A stretch of 48,676 bases of DNA from Oxalobacteraceae bacterium UBA6704 (GTDB taxonomy: Bacteria; Pseudomonadota; Gammaproteobacteria; Burkholderiales; Burkholderiaceae_D): contig DKJA01000070.1 of NCBI GenBank assembly GCA_002454505.1, positions 1-48,676 of the forward strand, read 5' to 3'. Position numbers and translations under genes: made by a program. Under the pieces are notes generated by a model. It searched no databases, was not told where the DNA came from, and worked only from the letters and a program-made list of their open reading frames with translations. Shown here piece by piece: positions 36,217 to 44,098 of this stretch (the first letter of the stretch is position 1; every line of letters begins with the position of its first letter).

Positions 36217-36243
36217 AAAAAAAAGGAAGCCGCGCGGGCTTCC
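36217..36243 (-). terminator. intrinsic terminator of rpoD
   Basis: On the minus strand GGAAGCC (36243-36237), a 5-nt loop, GGCTTCC (36231-36225), then eight Ts (36224-36217). It lies about 40 bp past the rpoD stop. Confidence 0.88.
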
Positions 36244-36281
36244 TCTTCTTCCAATCCACAGACAGGCTCAGTTCTGCAGCA

Positions 36282-38747
36282 TCAGTTCTGGGTCAGGAAC
36301 GTCTTCAGCTTGTCCGACCGGCTCGGCTGGCGCAGCTTGCTCATCGCCTTCGCCTCGATCTGGCGGATCCGTTCGCGGGTCACGTCGAACTGCTTGCCCA
36401 CTTCTTCCAGCGTGTGGTCGTTCGACATCTCCACGCCGTAACGCATGCGCAGCACCTTTGCTTCGCGCGGCGTCAGCGAGTCCAGCACTTCCTTGATCAC
36501 GTTGCGCATCGACGCATGCAGCGCGGCGTCCAGCGGGGCCAGCGTGGTGTTGTCCTCGATGAAGTCGCCCAGCTGCGAATCGCCGTCCTCGCCCATCGGC
36601 GTTTCCATCGAAATCGGCTCCTTGGCGATCTTCATGATCTCGCGCACCTTCGATTCCGGCATCTCCATCTTGACCGCCAGCGTGGCCATGTCCGGTTCGC
36701 TGCCCGTTTCCTGCATGATCTGGCGGCTGATGCGGTTCATCTTGTTGATCGTCTCGATCATGTGCACCGGCACGCGGATCGTGCGGGCCATGTCGGCGAT
36801 CGAACGCGTGATGGCCTGGCGGATCCACCACGTGGCGTACGTGGAGAACTTGTAGCCGCGACGATACTCGAACTTGTCGACCGCCTTCAGCAGGCCGATA
36901 TTGCCTTCCTGGATCAGGTCGAGGAACTGCAGGCCGCGGTTGGTGTACTTCTTCGCGATCGAGATCACCAGGCGCAGGTTGGCCACCGTCATTTCGCGCT
37001 TGGCGTGACGGGCACGCTTCTCGCCGGCCGCCATCTGCTTGTTGATCTTGCGCAGGTCGGCCAGCGGCAGCGCCACGCGTTCCTGCAGGTCGATCATCTT
37101 GGTCTGCAGTTCCTTGATGGCGGGGACGTTACGGCCCAGCACCGTGCTGTAAGGATGGCGGGCATCGACTTCGCCGTCCACCCAGTCCAGGTCCGTCTCG
37201 CTGCCCGGGAACACCTTGATGAAGTGGGCGCGCGGCATGCCGCAGCGGTTCACGCAGATCTCCAGCACGGCGCGTTCGATGCCGCGCACCTGTTCCATCT
37301 GGCCGCGCAGCGTATCGCACAGCTTTTCCACCACCTTGGCGGTGAAGCGGATGCCCAGCAGCTCGGCGGAGATGATCGTCTGCGCCTTCTGGTACGCGGT
37401 CGAGCCGTAGGCCGACTTGCGCATCTTGTCGAACTGCGCGGAGATGACGGCGAAGCGCTCCAGCGCATCGACCTTCAGCTGCACCAGCTGTTCGCTGGAG
37501 AAGCCGGCCGCGCCGCCATTGGCGTCGCCCTCTTCTTCCTCTTCGATCTCGTCTTCTTCTTCGTCATCGTCGGACGAAGACGGGGCAGCTGGCGCGGCCG
37601 GTGCCGGTGCCGATTTCTCGTCCGGATCGACGAAGCCGTCGACCACGTCGTCGACCTTCAGCTCGTCGCTGTCGATCTTCTCGGCCAGCGCGACGATCTC
37701 GGCGATCGTCGTCGGGCACTGGGAGATCGCCTGGATCATGTCGCGCAGGCCTTCCTCGATGCGCTTGGCGATCTCGATCTCGCCTTCGCGCGTCAGCAGC
37801 GCCACGGCACCCATCTCGCGCATGTACATGCGCACCGGGTCCGTCGTGCGGCCGAAGTCGGAATCCACCGTGGACAGCGCCGTCGCGGCAGCCGCTTCCA
37901 CTTCGTCGTCGGACGTGGCGTTTGGCACGTTATCGGACAGCAGCAGCGCTTCCGCATCCGGCGCGCGCTCGTAGACGGCGATGCCCATGTCGTTGAACGT
38001 GGCGATGATGCCTTCGATCGCTTCCGGATCGATGATGTTCTCGGGCAGCTGGTCGTTGATCTCGGCATACGTCAGGAAGCCGCGGTCCTTGCCCATATTG
38101 ATCAGGTTGCGGAACTGCTGGCGGCGTTTTTCCACGTCGTCGCCGGTCATGGTCGCATCGCCGCCGAACGGGTCCAGGCCCTTGGCCTTGCGCTCGCGCG
38201 CTTTCGACGCAGCCTTCAGTTCGGCGCGCTCGACGGCGTTCAGTGCCGCCACTTCGTCGTTCTCGGGCGTGAACTCGCTCGGCTTGCGGCCGCGACGGCC
38301 GGGCACCTTCACGGACGGCAGCAGGTAGCCGGACGTGTCGATCGAGGCCAGCGTGGCCGCATCGGTCACCTGGCTGACGGCGGCCGGCGCGGTCGGTGCG
38401 GCAGCAGCCGGATCGACCTTGGCCTTGCGCACGCGCACCACCGGCGCTTTCGGCGCAGCGTCATCGGCCGCAACAGCAGCCTTGCGCACCGTTTTCTTCG
38501 GCTCGTCGGCAACAGCCACGTCGGCAACCTCGGGAACGGCCACGGCCGCCACGTCGGAGTCCGCTTCGGCCGCTTGCAGCGCGGCCAGACGGGAGGTCTT
38601 CTTCTTCACGACGGTGACTTTGCCGGCGGCCTCTTGCGCGTTGTCGATCACATAGGATAAGGTGGTCTTGGTCACCGCCAGTGGCGCGGCTTCGGCACGC
38701 GGCTTCTTGGCGGACAGCGTTAAGGTCTTCGGCGGTTTCGTCGTCAT
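36282..38747 (-). CDS. rpoD: RNA polymerase primary sigma factor RpoD (sigma-70)
   Basis: The 821-residue protein has region 1.1 starting near 206 (RRQQFRNLINMGKDRGFLTYAEIN), region 1.2 at about 302 (DPVRMYMREMGAVALL) and an acidic non-conserved region near 375-410. Region 2 is at about 585-660 (RLVISIAKKYTNRGLQFLDLIQEGNIGLLKAVDKFEYRRGYKFSTYATWWIRQAITRSI), then region 3, then region 4 with the helix-turn-helix TLEEVGKQFDVTRERIRQIEAKAM. About 200 residues of Ala-, Lys- and Val-rich sequence precede region 1.1; E. coli RpoD has 613 residues in total. dnaG and rpsU are not adjacent. The upstream 448 bp hold a promoter and an internal terminator. Confidence 0.97.
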   Translation of the reverse strand: MTTKPPKTLTLSAKKPRAEAAPLAVTKTTLSYVIDNAQEAAGKVTVVKKKTSRLAALQAAEADSDVAAVAVPEVADVAVADEPKKTVRKAAVAADDAAPKAPVVRVRKAKVDPAAAAPTAPAAVSQVTDAATLASIDTSGYLLPSVKVPGRRGRKPSEFTPENDEVAALNAVERAELKAASKARERKAKGLDPFGGDATMTGDDVEKRRQQFRNLINMGKDRGFLTYAEINDQLPENIIDPEAIEGIIATFNDMGIAVYERAPDAEALLLSDNVPNATSDDEVEAAAATALSTVDSDFGRTTDPVRMYMREMGAVALLTREGEIEIAKRIEEGLRDMIQAISQCPTTIAEIVALAEKIDSDELKVDDVVDGFVDPDEKSAPAPAAPAAPSSSDDDEEEDEIEEEEEGDANGGAAGFSSEQLVQLKVDALERFAVISAQFDKMRKSAYGSTAYQKAQTIISAELLGIRFTAKVVEKLCDTLRGQMEQVRGIERAVLEICVNRCGMPRAHFIKVFPGSETDLDWVDGEVDARHPYSTVLGRNVPAIKELQTKMIDLQERVALPLADLRKINKQMAAGEKRARHAKREMTVANLRLVISIAKKYTNRGLQFLDLIQEGNIGLLKAVDKFEYRRGYKFSTYATWWIRQAITRSIADMARTIRVPVHMIETINKMNRISRQIMQETGSEPDMATLAVKMEMPESKVREIMKIAKEPISMETPMGEDGDSQLGDFIEDNTTLAPLDAALHASMRNVIKEVLDSLTPREAKVLRMRYGVEMSNDHTLEEVGKQFDVTRERIRQIEAKAMSKLRQPSRSDKLKTFLTQN

Positions 38748-38849
38748 CAAATTTCTCTCTGTGCCTGGCGGGGGCACGGCGCAATTGAACAATCCGGCGC
38801 GGCCTGCTACGAGGCCCCGCTGGTGCGTATGTGGGGATCATCCGGAATG

Positions 38850-38870
38850 AAAAAAGCCCGTCGTACGGGC
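38850..38870 (-). terminator. intrinsic terminator upstream of rpoD
   Basis: On the minus strand GCCCGT (38870-38865), loop ACG, ACGGGC (38861-38856), then six Ts (38855-38850). It lies 102 bp before the rpoD start on the same strand. No protein gene ends just before it, so it terminates either a small RNA or an rpoD leader transcript. Confidence 0.82.
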
Positions 38871-39016
38871 CCTGGATTCCGTTGTATATTCAGTGCGAAC
38901 AGAAGAGAGGGCTCGGCCCTGTGGCGCGTGGCGCCGGCATGCGGATAAACCCTGACAAAGGGGACCGCGTACAACTCCTTACCAAACTGAATCTGCACCG
39001 CCCTGCTTTTGGTGCG
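38850..39016 (-). ncRNA. candidate small RNA or rpoD leader (about 167 nt)
   Basis: The segment is bounded by a TATAAT promoter and an intrinsic terminator. It contains local hairpins such as GCACC...GGTGC near its 5' end and a GCGG...CCGC stem with an inner CCC/GGG stem. ATTCAGT/ACTGAAT and GTTGTA/TACAAC are two complementary pairs whose order makes them mutually exclusive or a pseudoknot. A TAAGGAG occurs inside without a good ATG after it. No promoter is evident between the terminator and rpoD, so read-through control of rpoD is possible. Confidence 0.45.
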
Positions 39017-39022
39017 TCGATC

Positions 39023-39051
39023 ATTATACACGCTTTGTCACGCCCTGGCAC
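39023..39051 (-). promoter_or_regulatory. sigma-70 promoter of the rpoD upstream transcript
   Basis: On the minus strand GTGCCA (39051-39046, 4/6 to TTGACA), a 17-bp spacer, and a perfect TATAAT (39028-39023). The predicted start is near 39016. The remaining 39052-39195 towards proQ shows no clear proQ promoter. Confidence 0.6.
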
Positions 39052-39195
39052 GCCCGCTGCCGGCAATCTCCCTTAGGTTAGCCTTAGGCCCGCCGGCCGG
39101 ACAGCCGTTGTTTGCACCGTGTCATGACGAAAAATGCAACGCGTGCCTTGGCCACGCATGGTATGCTGACGCCTCTTGCTTAAACTGTGAAGTCG

Positions 39196-39723
39196 ATGAA
39201 TACCAGCCTTACCCCCGAGACGAGCGCCGCCGAATCCACCACCCCTGCCGCAGTGACTGATGCTGTAGCCGCCGAGTCCTCCACCGAAGACAAGGCAGCC
39301 GCCAGCGCTGCACCTGCCGCGCCGGCACCGAGCGCCCGTTCGCTGTTGAAGCAGTTGCAACAGCAATTTCCGCCGTTCCGCGATTGCCTGCCGCTGTCGA
39401 TCGGCATCGACAAGCAGATCCTCGCGCAACTGCCGGACATCGACCGCAAGCTGATGCGTGCCGCACTGGGCATCCACACGGGTTCGCAGCGCTACCTGCG
39501 CACGATGGAAAAAGCCACCGTCCGCTACAACCTCGACGGCAGCGCCGGCGCCGAAGTCACCGACGTGCACCGCAAGCACGCCAAGGACACGCTGCTGGAA
39601 CGCTTCCGCAAGGAAGCGGAGCGCAAGAAAGCCGAACGCGAAGCGCAGGCCGCCGAAGAAGCGACCCAGCGCCGCCAGGAAAAGCTGGAACAGCTGACGG
39701 CGAAATTCTCCCGCAAAGGCTGA
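39196..39723 (+). CDS. proQ: ProQ/FinO-family RNA chaperone
   Basis: The 175-residue protein has a low-complexity Ala/Ser/Thr/Glu-rich N-terminus (about 1-47). The FinO domain follows (SARSLLKQLQQQFPPFRDCLPLSIGIDKQIL, MRAALGIHTGSQRYLRTMEKATVRYNLDG), then a basic helical tail (ERFRKEAERKKAEREAQAAEEATQRRQEKLEQL). ProQ binds structured 3' ends of small RNAs and mRNAs. ATG 39196 is taken; a GTG at 39187 is also in frame, and neither has a strong ribosome site. Its stop overlaps the start of a DEDD exonuclease gene (TGATG). Confidence 0.92.
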   Translation: MNTSLTPETSAAESTTPAAVTDAVAAESSTEDKAAASAAPAAPAPSARSLLKQLQQQFPPFRDCLPLSIGIDKQILAQLPDIDRKLMRAALGIHTGSQRYLRTMEKATVRYNLDGSAGAEVTDVHRKHAKDTLLERFRKEAERKKAEREAQAAEEATQRRQEKLEQLTAKFSRKG

Positions 39724-40397
39724 TGGACCGGGGTGCAACGGCGGCGGCCGAAGCCGATCTGCCGCCCTACCCGGGTATCGCGCTGGCCGACGTGCACCTC
39801 GTACGGACGGCGGCACAGGCCCAGGCGGCCCAGGCCGCACTGCTGGCCCACGCGGCCATCGGCTTCGACACCGAATCGAAACCCACCTTCGTCAAGGGCC
39901 AGAGCTCGGACGGGCCGCACCTCGTGCAGTTCGCCACCGACGAGGCGGCGTGGCTGTTCCCTGTCGGGCCCGACATCGCGGCGCTGCTGCCCGCGCTGAA
40001 AGCCATCCTCGAAGCGGAGCACGTGCTGAAGGTGGGCTTCGGCCTGTCCGACGACGTCAAGCGCGTGCGCGCCAAGCTGGGCATCGAGCCGGCCCGCATC
40101 GTCGACCTGTCCGTGGCGCTGCGCGTGCCCGGCCAGAAGCACGACCTGGGCGCGAAAAGCGCGGTGGCCAAATACTTCGGCCAGAAGCTGCACAAGTCGA
40201 AGAAGATCTCCACCACCAACTGGGCCGCGCCGCGCCTGGCCGACAAGCAGCTGCTGTACGCGGCGGACGATGCGCAGGTGGCATTGCGCGTCTATCACCA
40301 CTGGCTTGCACAGGGCAATGTGCTGCCGCCGCCGAAGGCGCCCCGTCCGCCGCGCCGGCCACGCACCGCGGGCGCCGTCACTCCCTCGGAAGGCTGA
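39723..40397 (+). CDS. DEDD-type 3'-5' exonuclease (RNase D/WRN-exonuclease-like)
   Basis: The 224-residue protein has the three exonuclease motifs: Exo I IGFDTESKP with Asp49 and Glu51, Exo II VLKVGFGLSDDVKRV, and Exo III QLLYAADDAQVALRVY with the Tyr-x3-Asp of the DEDDy class. There is no HRDC domain, so it is not full RNase D. It could act on RNA or DNA. The start ATG overlaps the proQ stop (39721-39725, TGATG), so translation is probably coupled. The C-terminus is a Pro/Arg-rich tail. Confidence 0.88.
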   Translation: MDRGATAAAEADLPPYPGIALADVHLVRTAAQAQAAQAALLAHAAIGFDTESKPTFVKGQSSDGPHLVQFATDEAAWLFPVGPDIAALLPALKAILEAEHVLKVGFGLSDDVKRVRAKLGIEPARIVDLSVALRVPGQKHDLGAKSAVAKYFGQKLHKSKKISTTNWAAPRLADKQLLYAADDAQVALRVYHHWLAQGNVLPPPKAPRPPRRPRTAGAVTPSEG

Positions 40398-40469
40398 GGC
40401 CGGTAACTCTGTTCTTCGTTCCCGGACGGGCGTATGCTTGAGCCGCCACGTCCCGGAGACAAGAACGGT

Positions 40470-41165
40470 ATGCCCAAGTCGATACTGCTGTTTTCAGCCG
40501 CCCTGCTCGCCCTCCAGTCAGCCCACGCTGCGCCGCCCGACACGCTCGAGCAAAGGCTGGCGCCGTGCATTGCCTGCCATCAGCCGCGCGAACGCAACGA
40601 CGCCTTCTTTCCCCGCATCGCCGGCAAGCCGGAAGGCTATCTGTACAACCAGCTGCTGAACTTCCGCGACGGCCGCCGCCAGTTCCCGCTGATGACGTAT
40701 ATGGTGGGCCCGCTGTCCGACGCCTACCTGCGCGAGATCGCGCAATTCTTCTCCAGCCAGCACCCGGCCTATCTGCCCGCCGCCCCCGTGAATGCCTCGC
40801 CGGCGATGCTGGAACGGGGCCGCGTGCTGGTGCAGCAGGGCGATGCGGGCCGCAAGATCCCCGCCTGCGTGGCCTGTCATGGCCAGCAGCTGACAGGCGT
40901 GGCGCCGGCCATTCCCGGCCTGGTCGGCCTGCCGCGCGACTACATCAACGCGCAGTTCGGCGCCTGGCGCAACAAGGTGCGCCGCGCCCAAGCCCCGGAC
41001 TGCATGGGCGACATCGCCGCAAGGCTGACCGATGCGGACGTGGCGGCCGTCTCCGGCTGGCTGGCCAGTCAACAGGCGGACGACAACGCGCGGCCAGCGA
41101 CGGCACCAACCGCGCCGCTGCCGCTGAAATGCGGCGGCGTGCCGGATCACGGCGGTGCGCCATGA
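40470..41165 (+). CDS. exported dihaem cytochrome c (c4-like)
   Basis: The 231-residue precursor has a signal peptide (MPKSILLFSAALLALQSAHA) and two haem sites, CIACH (33-37) and CVACH (133-137), in two cytochrome-c domains. Met-containing stretches FPLMTYMVGPLSD and DCMGDIAARL may supply distal ligands. It carries electrons in the periplasm. The start at 40470 gives the signal peptide directly. It overlaps the next cytochrome gene by 4 bp (ATGA). No dehydrogenase subunit is adjacent. Confidence 0.9.
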   Translation: MPKSILLFSAALLALQSAHAAPPDTLEQRLAPCIACHQPRERNDAFFPRIAGKPEGYLYNQLLNFRDGRRQFPLMTYMVGPLSDAYLREIAQFFSSQHPAYLPAAPVNASPAMLERGRVLVQQGDAGRKIPACVACHGQQLTGVAPAIPGLVGLPRDYINAQFGAWRNKVRRAQAPDCMGDIAARLTDADVAAVSGWLASQQADDNARPATAPTAPLPLKCGGVPDHGGAP

Positions 41166-42460
41166 AGCGCCCAATGAAGCCCCACCGTCTGCGCTGGGCC
41201 CTGGCCATCCTGCTTGTGCTGGTGGCGATCGTCGCCTGGCTGCTGTGGCCGCGCCACGATGCCGGCCCACCTGCCAGCGCCGCGTTTGCCGCGCTGCCGG
41301 CAGCGGAAAAAATCGCCCGCGGCGCCTACCTGGCCCGCGCCGGCGACTGCATGGCGTGCCACACGGTGCGCGGCGGTGCCCAGTATGCCGGCGGCCGCAC
41401 GCTGGAAACGCCGTTCGGCGCGGTGATCTCGCCGAACCTCACTCAGGATGCCGAAACGGGCATCGGCGCATGGAGCGCGGATGATTTCTGGAACGCGCTG
41501 CACAACGGCCGTTCGCGCGACGGCCGGCTGCTGTACCCAGCCTTCCCCTACCCGAACTACACGGCCGTCACGCGCGACGATGCCGATGCCTTGTACGCCT
41601 ACTTCCGCACGATCCCCGCCGTCCGCCAGCCGAACGCGCCGCACAGGCTGCGCTTTCCGTACGACCGGCAGGTGGCGCTGGCCGCCTGGCGCGCGCTGTA
41701 TTTCAGCCCCGGTGTGTACCGGGAAGAGAAGGCCCAGTCGGCCGAATGGAACCGCGGCGCCTACCTGGTGCAGGGCCTGGGACATTGCAGCGCGTGCCAC
41801 AGCGCCCGCAACGCGCTGGGCGGCAGCGGCGACGAGCTGTCCGGCGGCCTGGTGCCCGTGCTGGGCTGGTATGCGCCGTCGCTGACGAGCGATGGGGAAG
41901 CAGGCCTGGGCGACTGGCCTGTGCAGGACATCGCCCGCCTGCTACACACGGGCGTGGCGCCCCGCTCGACCGTGTTCGGGCCGATGGCCGAGGTGGTGCG
42001 CGAAAGCCTGCAGCACCTGTCAGAAGGGGACGTGCAGGCAATGGCGGTCTATCTGAAATCGCTGCCGTCGACGAAGAATGGCGGTGCGCCGTATGAACGG
42101 TCGAAGGAGGCGCAGGCGGTGGCCTTCATCGCGGCCGGCGCGAAGCTGTACGAGCAGCATTGCGCCGACTGCCATGGCAAGGGCGGCGAAGGGGCCCCGC
42201 CCCACTATCCGCCGCTGGCCGGCAACCGGGCGCTGACGATGGCCGATGCGGCCAACCCGATCCGCATCGTGCTGAACGGCGGCTTTCCGCCCGCCACGCA
42301 TGGCAATCCCCGGCCGTACGGCATGCCGCCGTTCAGCCATGTGTTGAGCGATGTGGAAGTGGCGCAGGTGGTCTCTTACCTGCGCAGCGCGTGGCAGAAC
42401 AATGCGCCGCCGGTCGGCAGCACGGCGGTCAACCGGTACCGGGCCGTGCCGCTGGACTGA
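41162..42460 (+). CDS. membrane-anchored trihaem cytochrome c (alcohol/gluconate dehydrogenase cytochrome subunit-like)
   Basis: The 432-residue protein has one N-terminal transmembrane anchor (about residues 11-29). Three haem sites follow: CMACH (63-67), CSACH near 210 and CADCH near 336. The order and segments ARGAYLARAGDCMACHT, GGRTLETPFGAVISPNLT, HNGRSRDGRLLYPAFPYPNYT and the late MPPFSHVLSD match the cytochrome c subunits of membrane-bound alcohol and gluconate dehydrogenases. Its catalytic partner is not encoded here. It is cotranscribed with the dihaem cytochrome and its stop lies 3 bp from the convergent RlmI-like gene. Confidence 0.9.
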   Translation: MKRPMKPHRLRWALAILLVLVAIVAWLLWPRHDAGPPASAAFAALPAAEKIARGAYLARAGDCMACHTVRGGAQYAGGRTLETPFGAVISPNLTQDAETGIGAWSADDFWNALHNGRSRDGRLLYPAFPYPNYTAVTRDDADALYAYFRTIPAVRQPNAPHRLRFPYDRQVALAAWRALYFSPGVYREEKAQSAEWNRGAYLVQGLGHCSACHSARNALGGSGDELSGGLVPVLGWYAPSLTSDGEAGLGDWPVQDIARLLHTGVAPRSTVFGPMAEVVRESLQHLSEGDVQAMAVYLKSLPSTKNGGAPYERSKEAQAVAFIAAGAKLYEQHCADCHGKGGEGAPPHYPPLAGNRALTMADAANPIRIVLNGGFPPATHGNPRPYGMPPFSHVLSDVEVAQVVSYLRSAWQNNAPPVGSTAVNRYRAVPLD

Positions 42461-42463
42461 CGG

Positions 42464-43099
42464 TCAGCGGGGATATTCGAAGCCGGTGCGGATATCCATC
42501 GCCACCGGCCGCCCCTTGACGCGCACGGTGAGCCGCTGCGGCGGCTCGTCGCCGGCCAGCGCACCCGGCTTGACGAGCAGGCCTTCGCCCTTGCGCACCA
42601 GCGCGTCGCAGCGCTCGTAGACGTTCTTGACCTGCGTATCGGCCAGCAGCGCCTGCACGATCGGCACCTTCCAGTGCTCCACGCCGGCCGCCTGGAACTG
42701 GCAGATCAACCAGCCATCGGCGCCGCCATACGCGTGCACCAGCAGGCCGGGCAGGCCATCCTTCTCGGCGTCGATCAGCAGCACCAGCTCTTCCGGATGG
42801 GCCGCGCGCACCGCCGGCAGCCGCTTCTCGACGGCGGCGCGCACGCGCCGCTTCATCATCGCGTGGTCGATCGGCTCGTCCTCGCGCAGCGTCCAGATGC
42901 GCGCGGCGATCTGCGACCTGGCGTTGTAGGCGGCGCGGGCGAGAAACTGGCGCGACGACGTCTGCACGATGGCCGTACTGCCGGGCTTGTTGCGCTCCTG
43001 CGGCTTGCCGTCCACTTTGTCGATGGCGGACGGGTAGATCCACGGGTCGCCGGCCAGCAGCGCCTTTTCCTTGCCCTGCTTGATGGTGATGATCAGCAT
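42464..43099 (-). CDS. truncated RlmI-like protein: PUA and central domain only, no methyltransferase domain
   Basis: The 211-residue protein aligns by eye with the first half of 23S rRNA m5C1962 methyltransferase RlmI (about 396 aa). It has the PUA start MLIITIKQGKEKALLAGDPWIYPSAI, TSSRQFLARAAYNARSQIAARIWT, DGLPGLLVHAYG, NVYERCDALVRKGEGL. It ends at MDIRTGFEYPR, just where RlmI has GHKTGYYLDQR before its SAM-binding Rossmann fold. The frame is intact and AGGAG precedes the ATG. The missing half is not present downstream, where the cytochrome gene begins 3 bp away. It may be a recent truncation or a retained RNA-binding module. Confidence 0.8.
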   Translation of the reverse strand: MLIITIKQGKEKALLAGDPWIYPSAIDKVDGKPQERNKPGSTAIVQTSSRQFLARAAYNARSQIAARIWTLREDEPIDHAMMKRRVRAAVEKRLPAVRAAHPEELVLLIDAEKDGLPGLLVHAYGGADGWLICQFQAAGVEHWKVPIVQALLADTQVKNVYERCDALVRKGEGLLVKPGALAGDEPPQRLTVRVKGRPVAMDIRTGFEYPR

Positions 43100-43267
43100 T
43101 GTGCTACTCCTGTTGCGAGGGGCGCATCATACCTTAGTCGCTGCCGCGCACCCCGGCCCGGCGCCGCCTGGCGCATTCTGTCCCGCTTTCCCTGCAATTC
43201 GTCGCACGCTTGCTGCCGCGCAGGGAGCGTGCATTTACGATGGGATCACTGAACAACGGAGACCATC

Positions 43268-44029
43268 ATGTCCAAACTCTTCCGCACCACTGTCGTTGCC
43301 GCCGCCCTCCTCGCCGCCGGCCTGGCCACCGTCCAATCGACCGCATCGCCGTTGTCCTGGCTCGGCGGCGAACGCATCCAGGGCAGCGGCAGCGTCGTCA
43401 AGCAGGTCCGCGAAGTGGGCACCTTCAACGGCATCGGCCTGTCCACCGGCGGCAAGGTCGAAGTCAGGCTGGGCAGCACGGACTCGGTGACGGTGCAAGC
43501 CGACGACAACGTGCTGCCGCTGATCGAGACGGTGGTGGAAAACGGCCTGCTGAAGATCCGGCCGCTGCACAAGAACCAGCAGCTCGACACGCGCAACCTG
43601 AAAGTCTTCGTGCAGGCGCGCGACGTGCAGCGCATCGCCGTCGGCGGTTCCGGTTCGGTGGATGCCGAAGGCCTGCACGGCCCGAAACTGCAGATGGACG
43701 TGGGCGGCTCCGGCTCGATCAGCCTGCGCGACGTGGATGCCGACGGCGTCACCGTGGCGCTGGGCGGCAGCGGCAACCTGAAGGCGTCCGGCAAGGCCGA
43801 ACGGCTGACGGTCTCGATCGGCGGCTCCGGTACCGTGGACGTCGCCAAGCTGGCCACGCGCACCGCCTCCGTCAGCATCGGCGGCTCCGGCCAGGCCACA
43901 GTGTGGGCCAAACAGTCGCTGAGCGCCAGCGTGGCCGGCTCCGGCGACGTGGCCTACTACGGCGATCCGCAGCTGAACCGCACCGTGATGGGCTCCGGCA
44001 CCGTCAAGCGGTTGGGCGGCGCGCCGTAA
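43268..44029 (+). CDS. exported GIN-domain (DUF2807) protein with GGSG repeats
   Basis: The 253-residue precursor has a signal peptide (MSKLFRTTVVAAALLAAGLATVQSTA) and a GIN domain of the putative auto-transporter adhesin head type. Short strands are separated by GGSGS/GGSGN/GGSGT turns (IAVGGSGSVDAEG, MDVGGSGSISL, ALGGSGNLKASG, SIGGSGTVDVA, SIGGSGQATVW). It is a paralogue of the 207-residue protein at 31931; both end with a YYGxPxL strand. The function is unknown. GGAG precedes the ATG. It converges on the copper chaperone gene. Confidence 0.9.
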   Translation: MSKLFRTTVVAAALLAAGLATVQSTASPLSWLGGERIQGSGSVVKQVREVGTFNGIGLSTGGKVEVRLGSTDSVTVQADDNVLPLIETVVENGLLKIRPLHKNQQLDTRNLKVFVQARDVQRIAVGGSGSVDAEGLHGPKLQMDVGGSGSISLRDVDADGVTVALGGSGNLKASGKAERLTVSIGGSGTVDVAKLATRTASVSIGGSGQATVWAKQSLSASVAGSGDVAYYGDPQLNRTVMGSGTVKRLGGAP

Positions 44030-44098
44030 GCCGCGCCTGTCATTCCTTTGCCGGTCCCGGCAGGTGCTCACCCGCCGGGGCTGTCATCTCACGGAAGT

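Noticed and set aside
38807..39031. Open frame on the minus strand upstream of rpoD (74 codons)
   Set aside because: Its start lies inside the -10 box of the promoter and it runs through the intrinsic terminator. There is no usable ATG after the internal TAAGGAG, so it is not annotated as a gene.
39046..39060. Sigma-54-like site TGGCACG-4 bp-CTGC pointing towards proQ
   Set aside because: Spacing fits, but the -12 box has C for T and the match overlaps the -35 of the well-spaced minus-strand promoter. Such matches are easy to find in GC-rich DNA, and proQ is not a known sigma-54 target.
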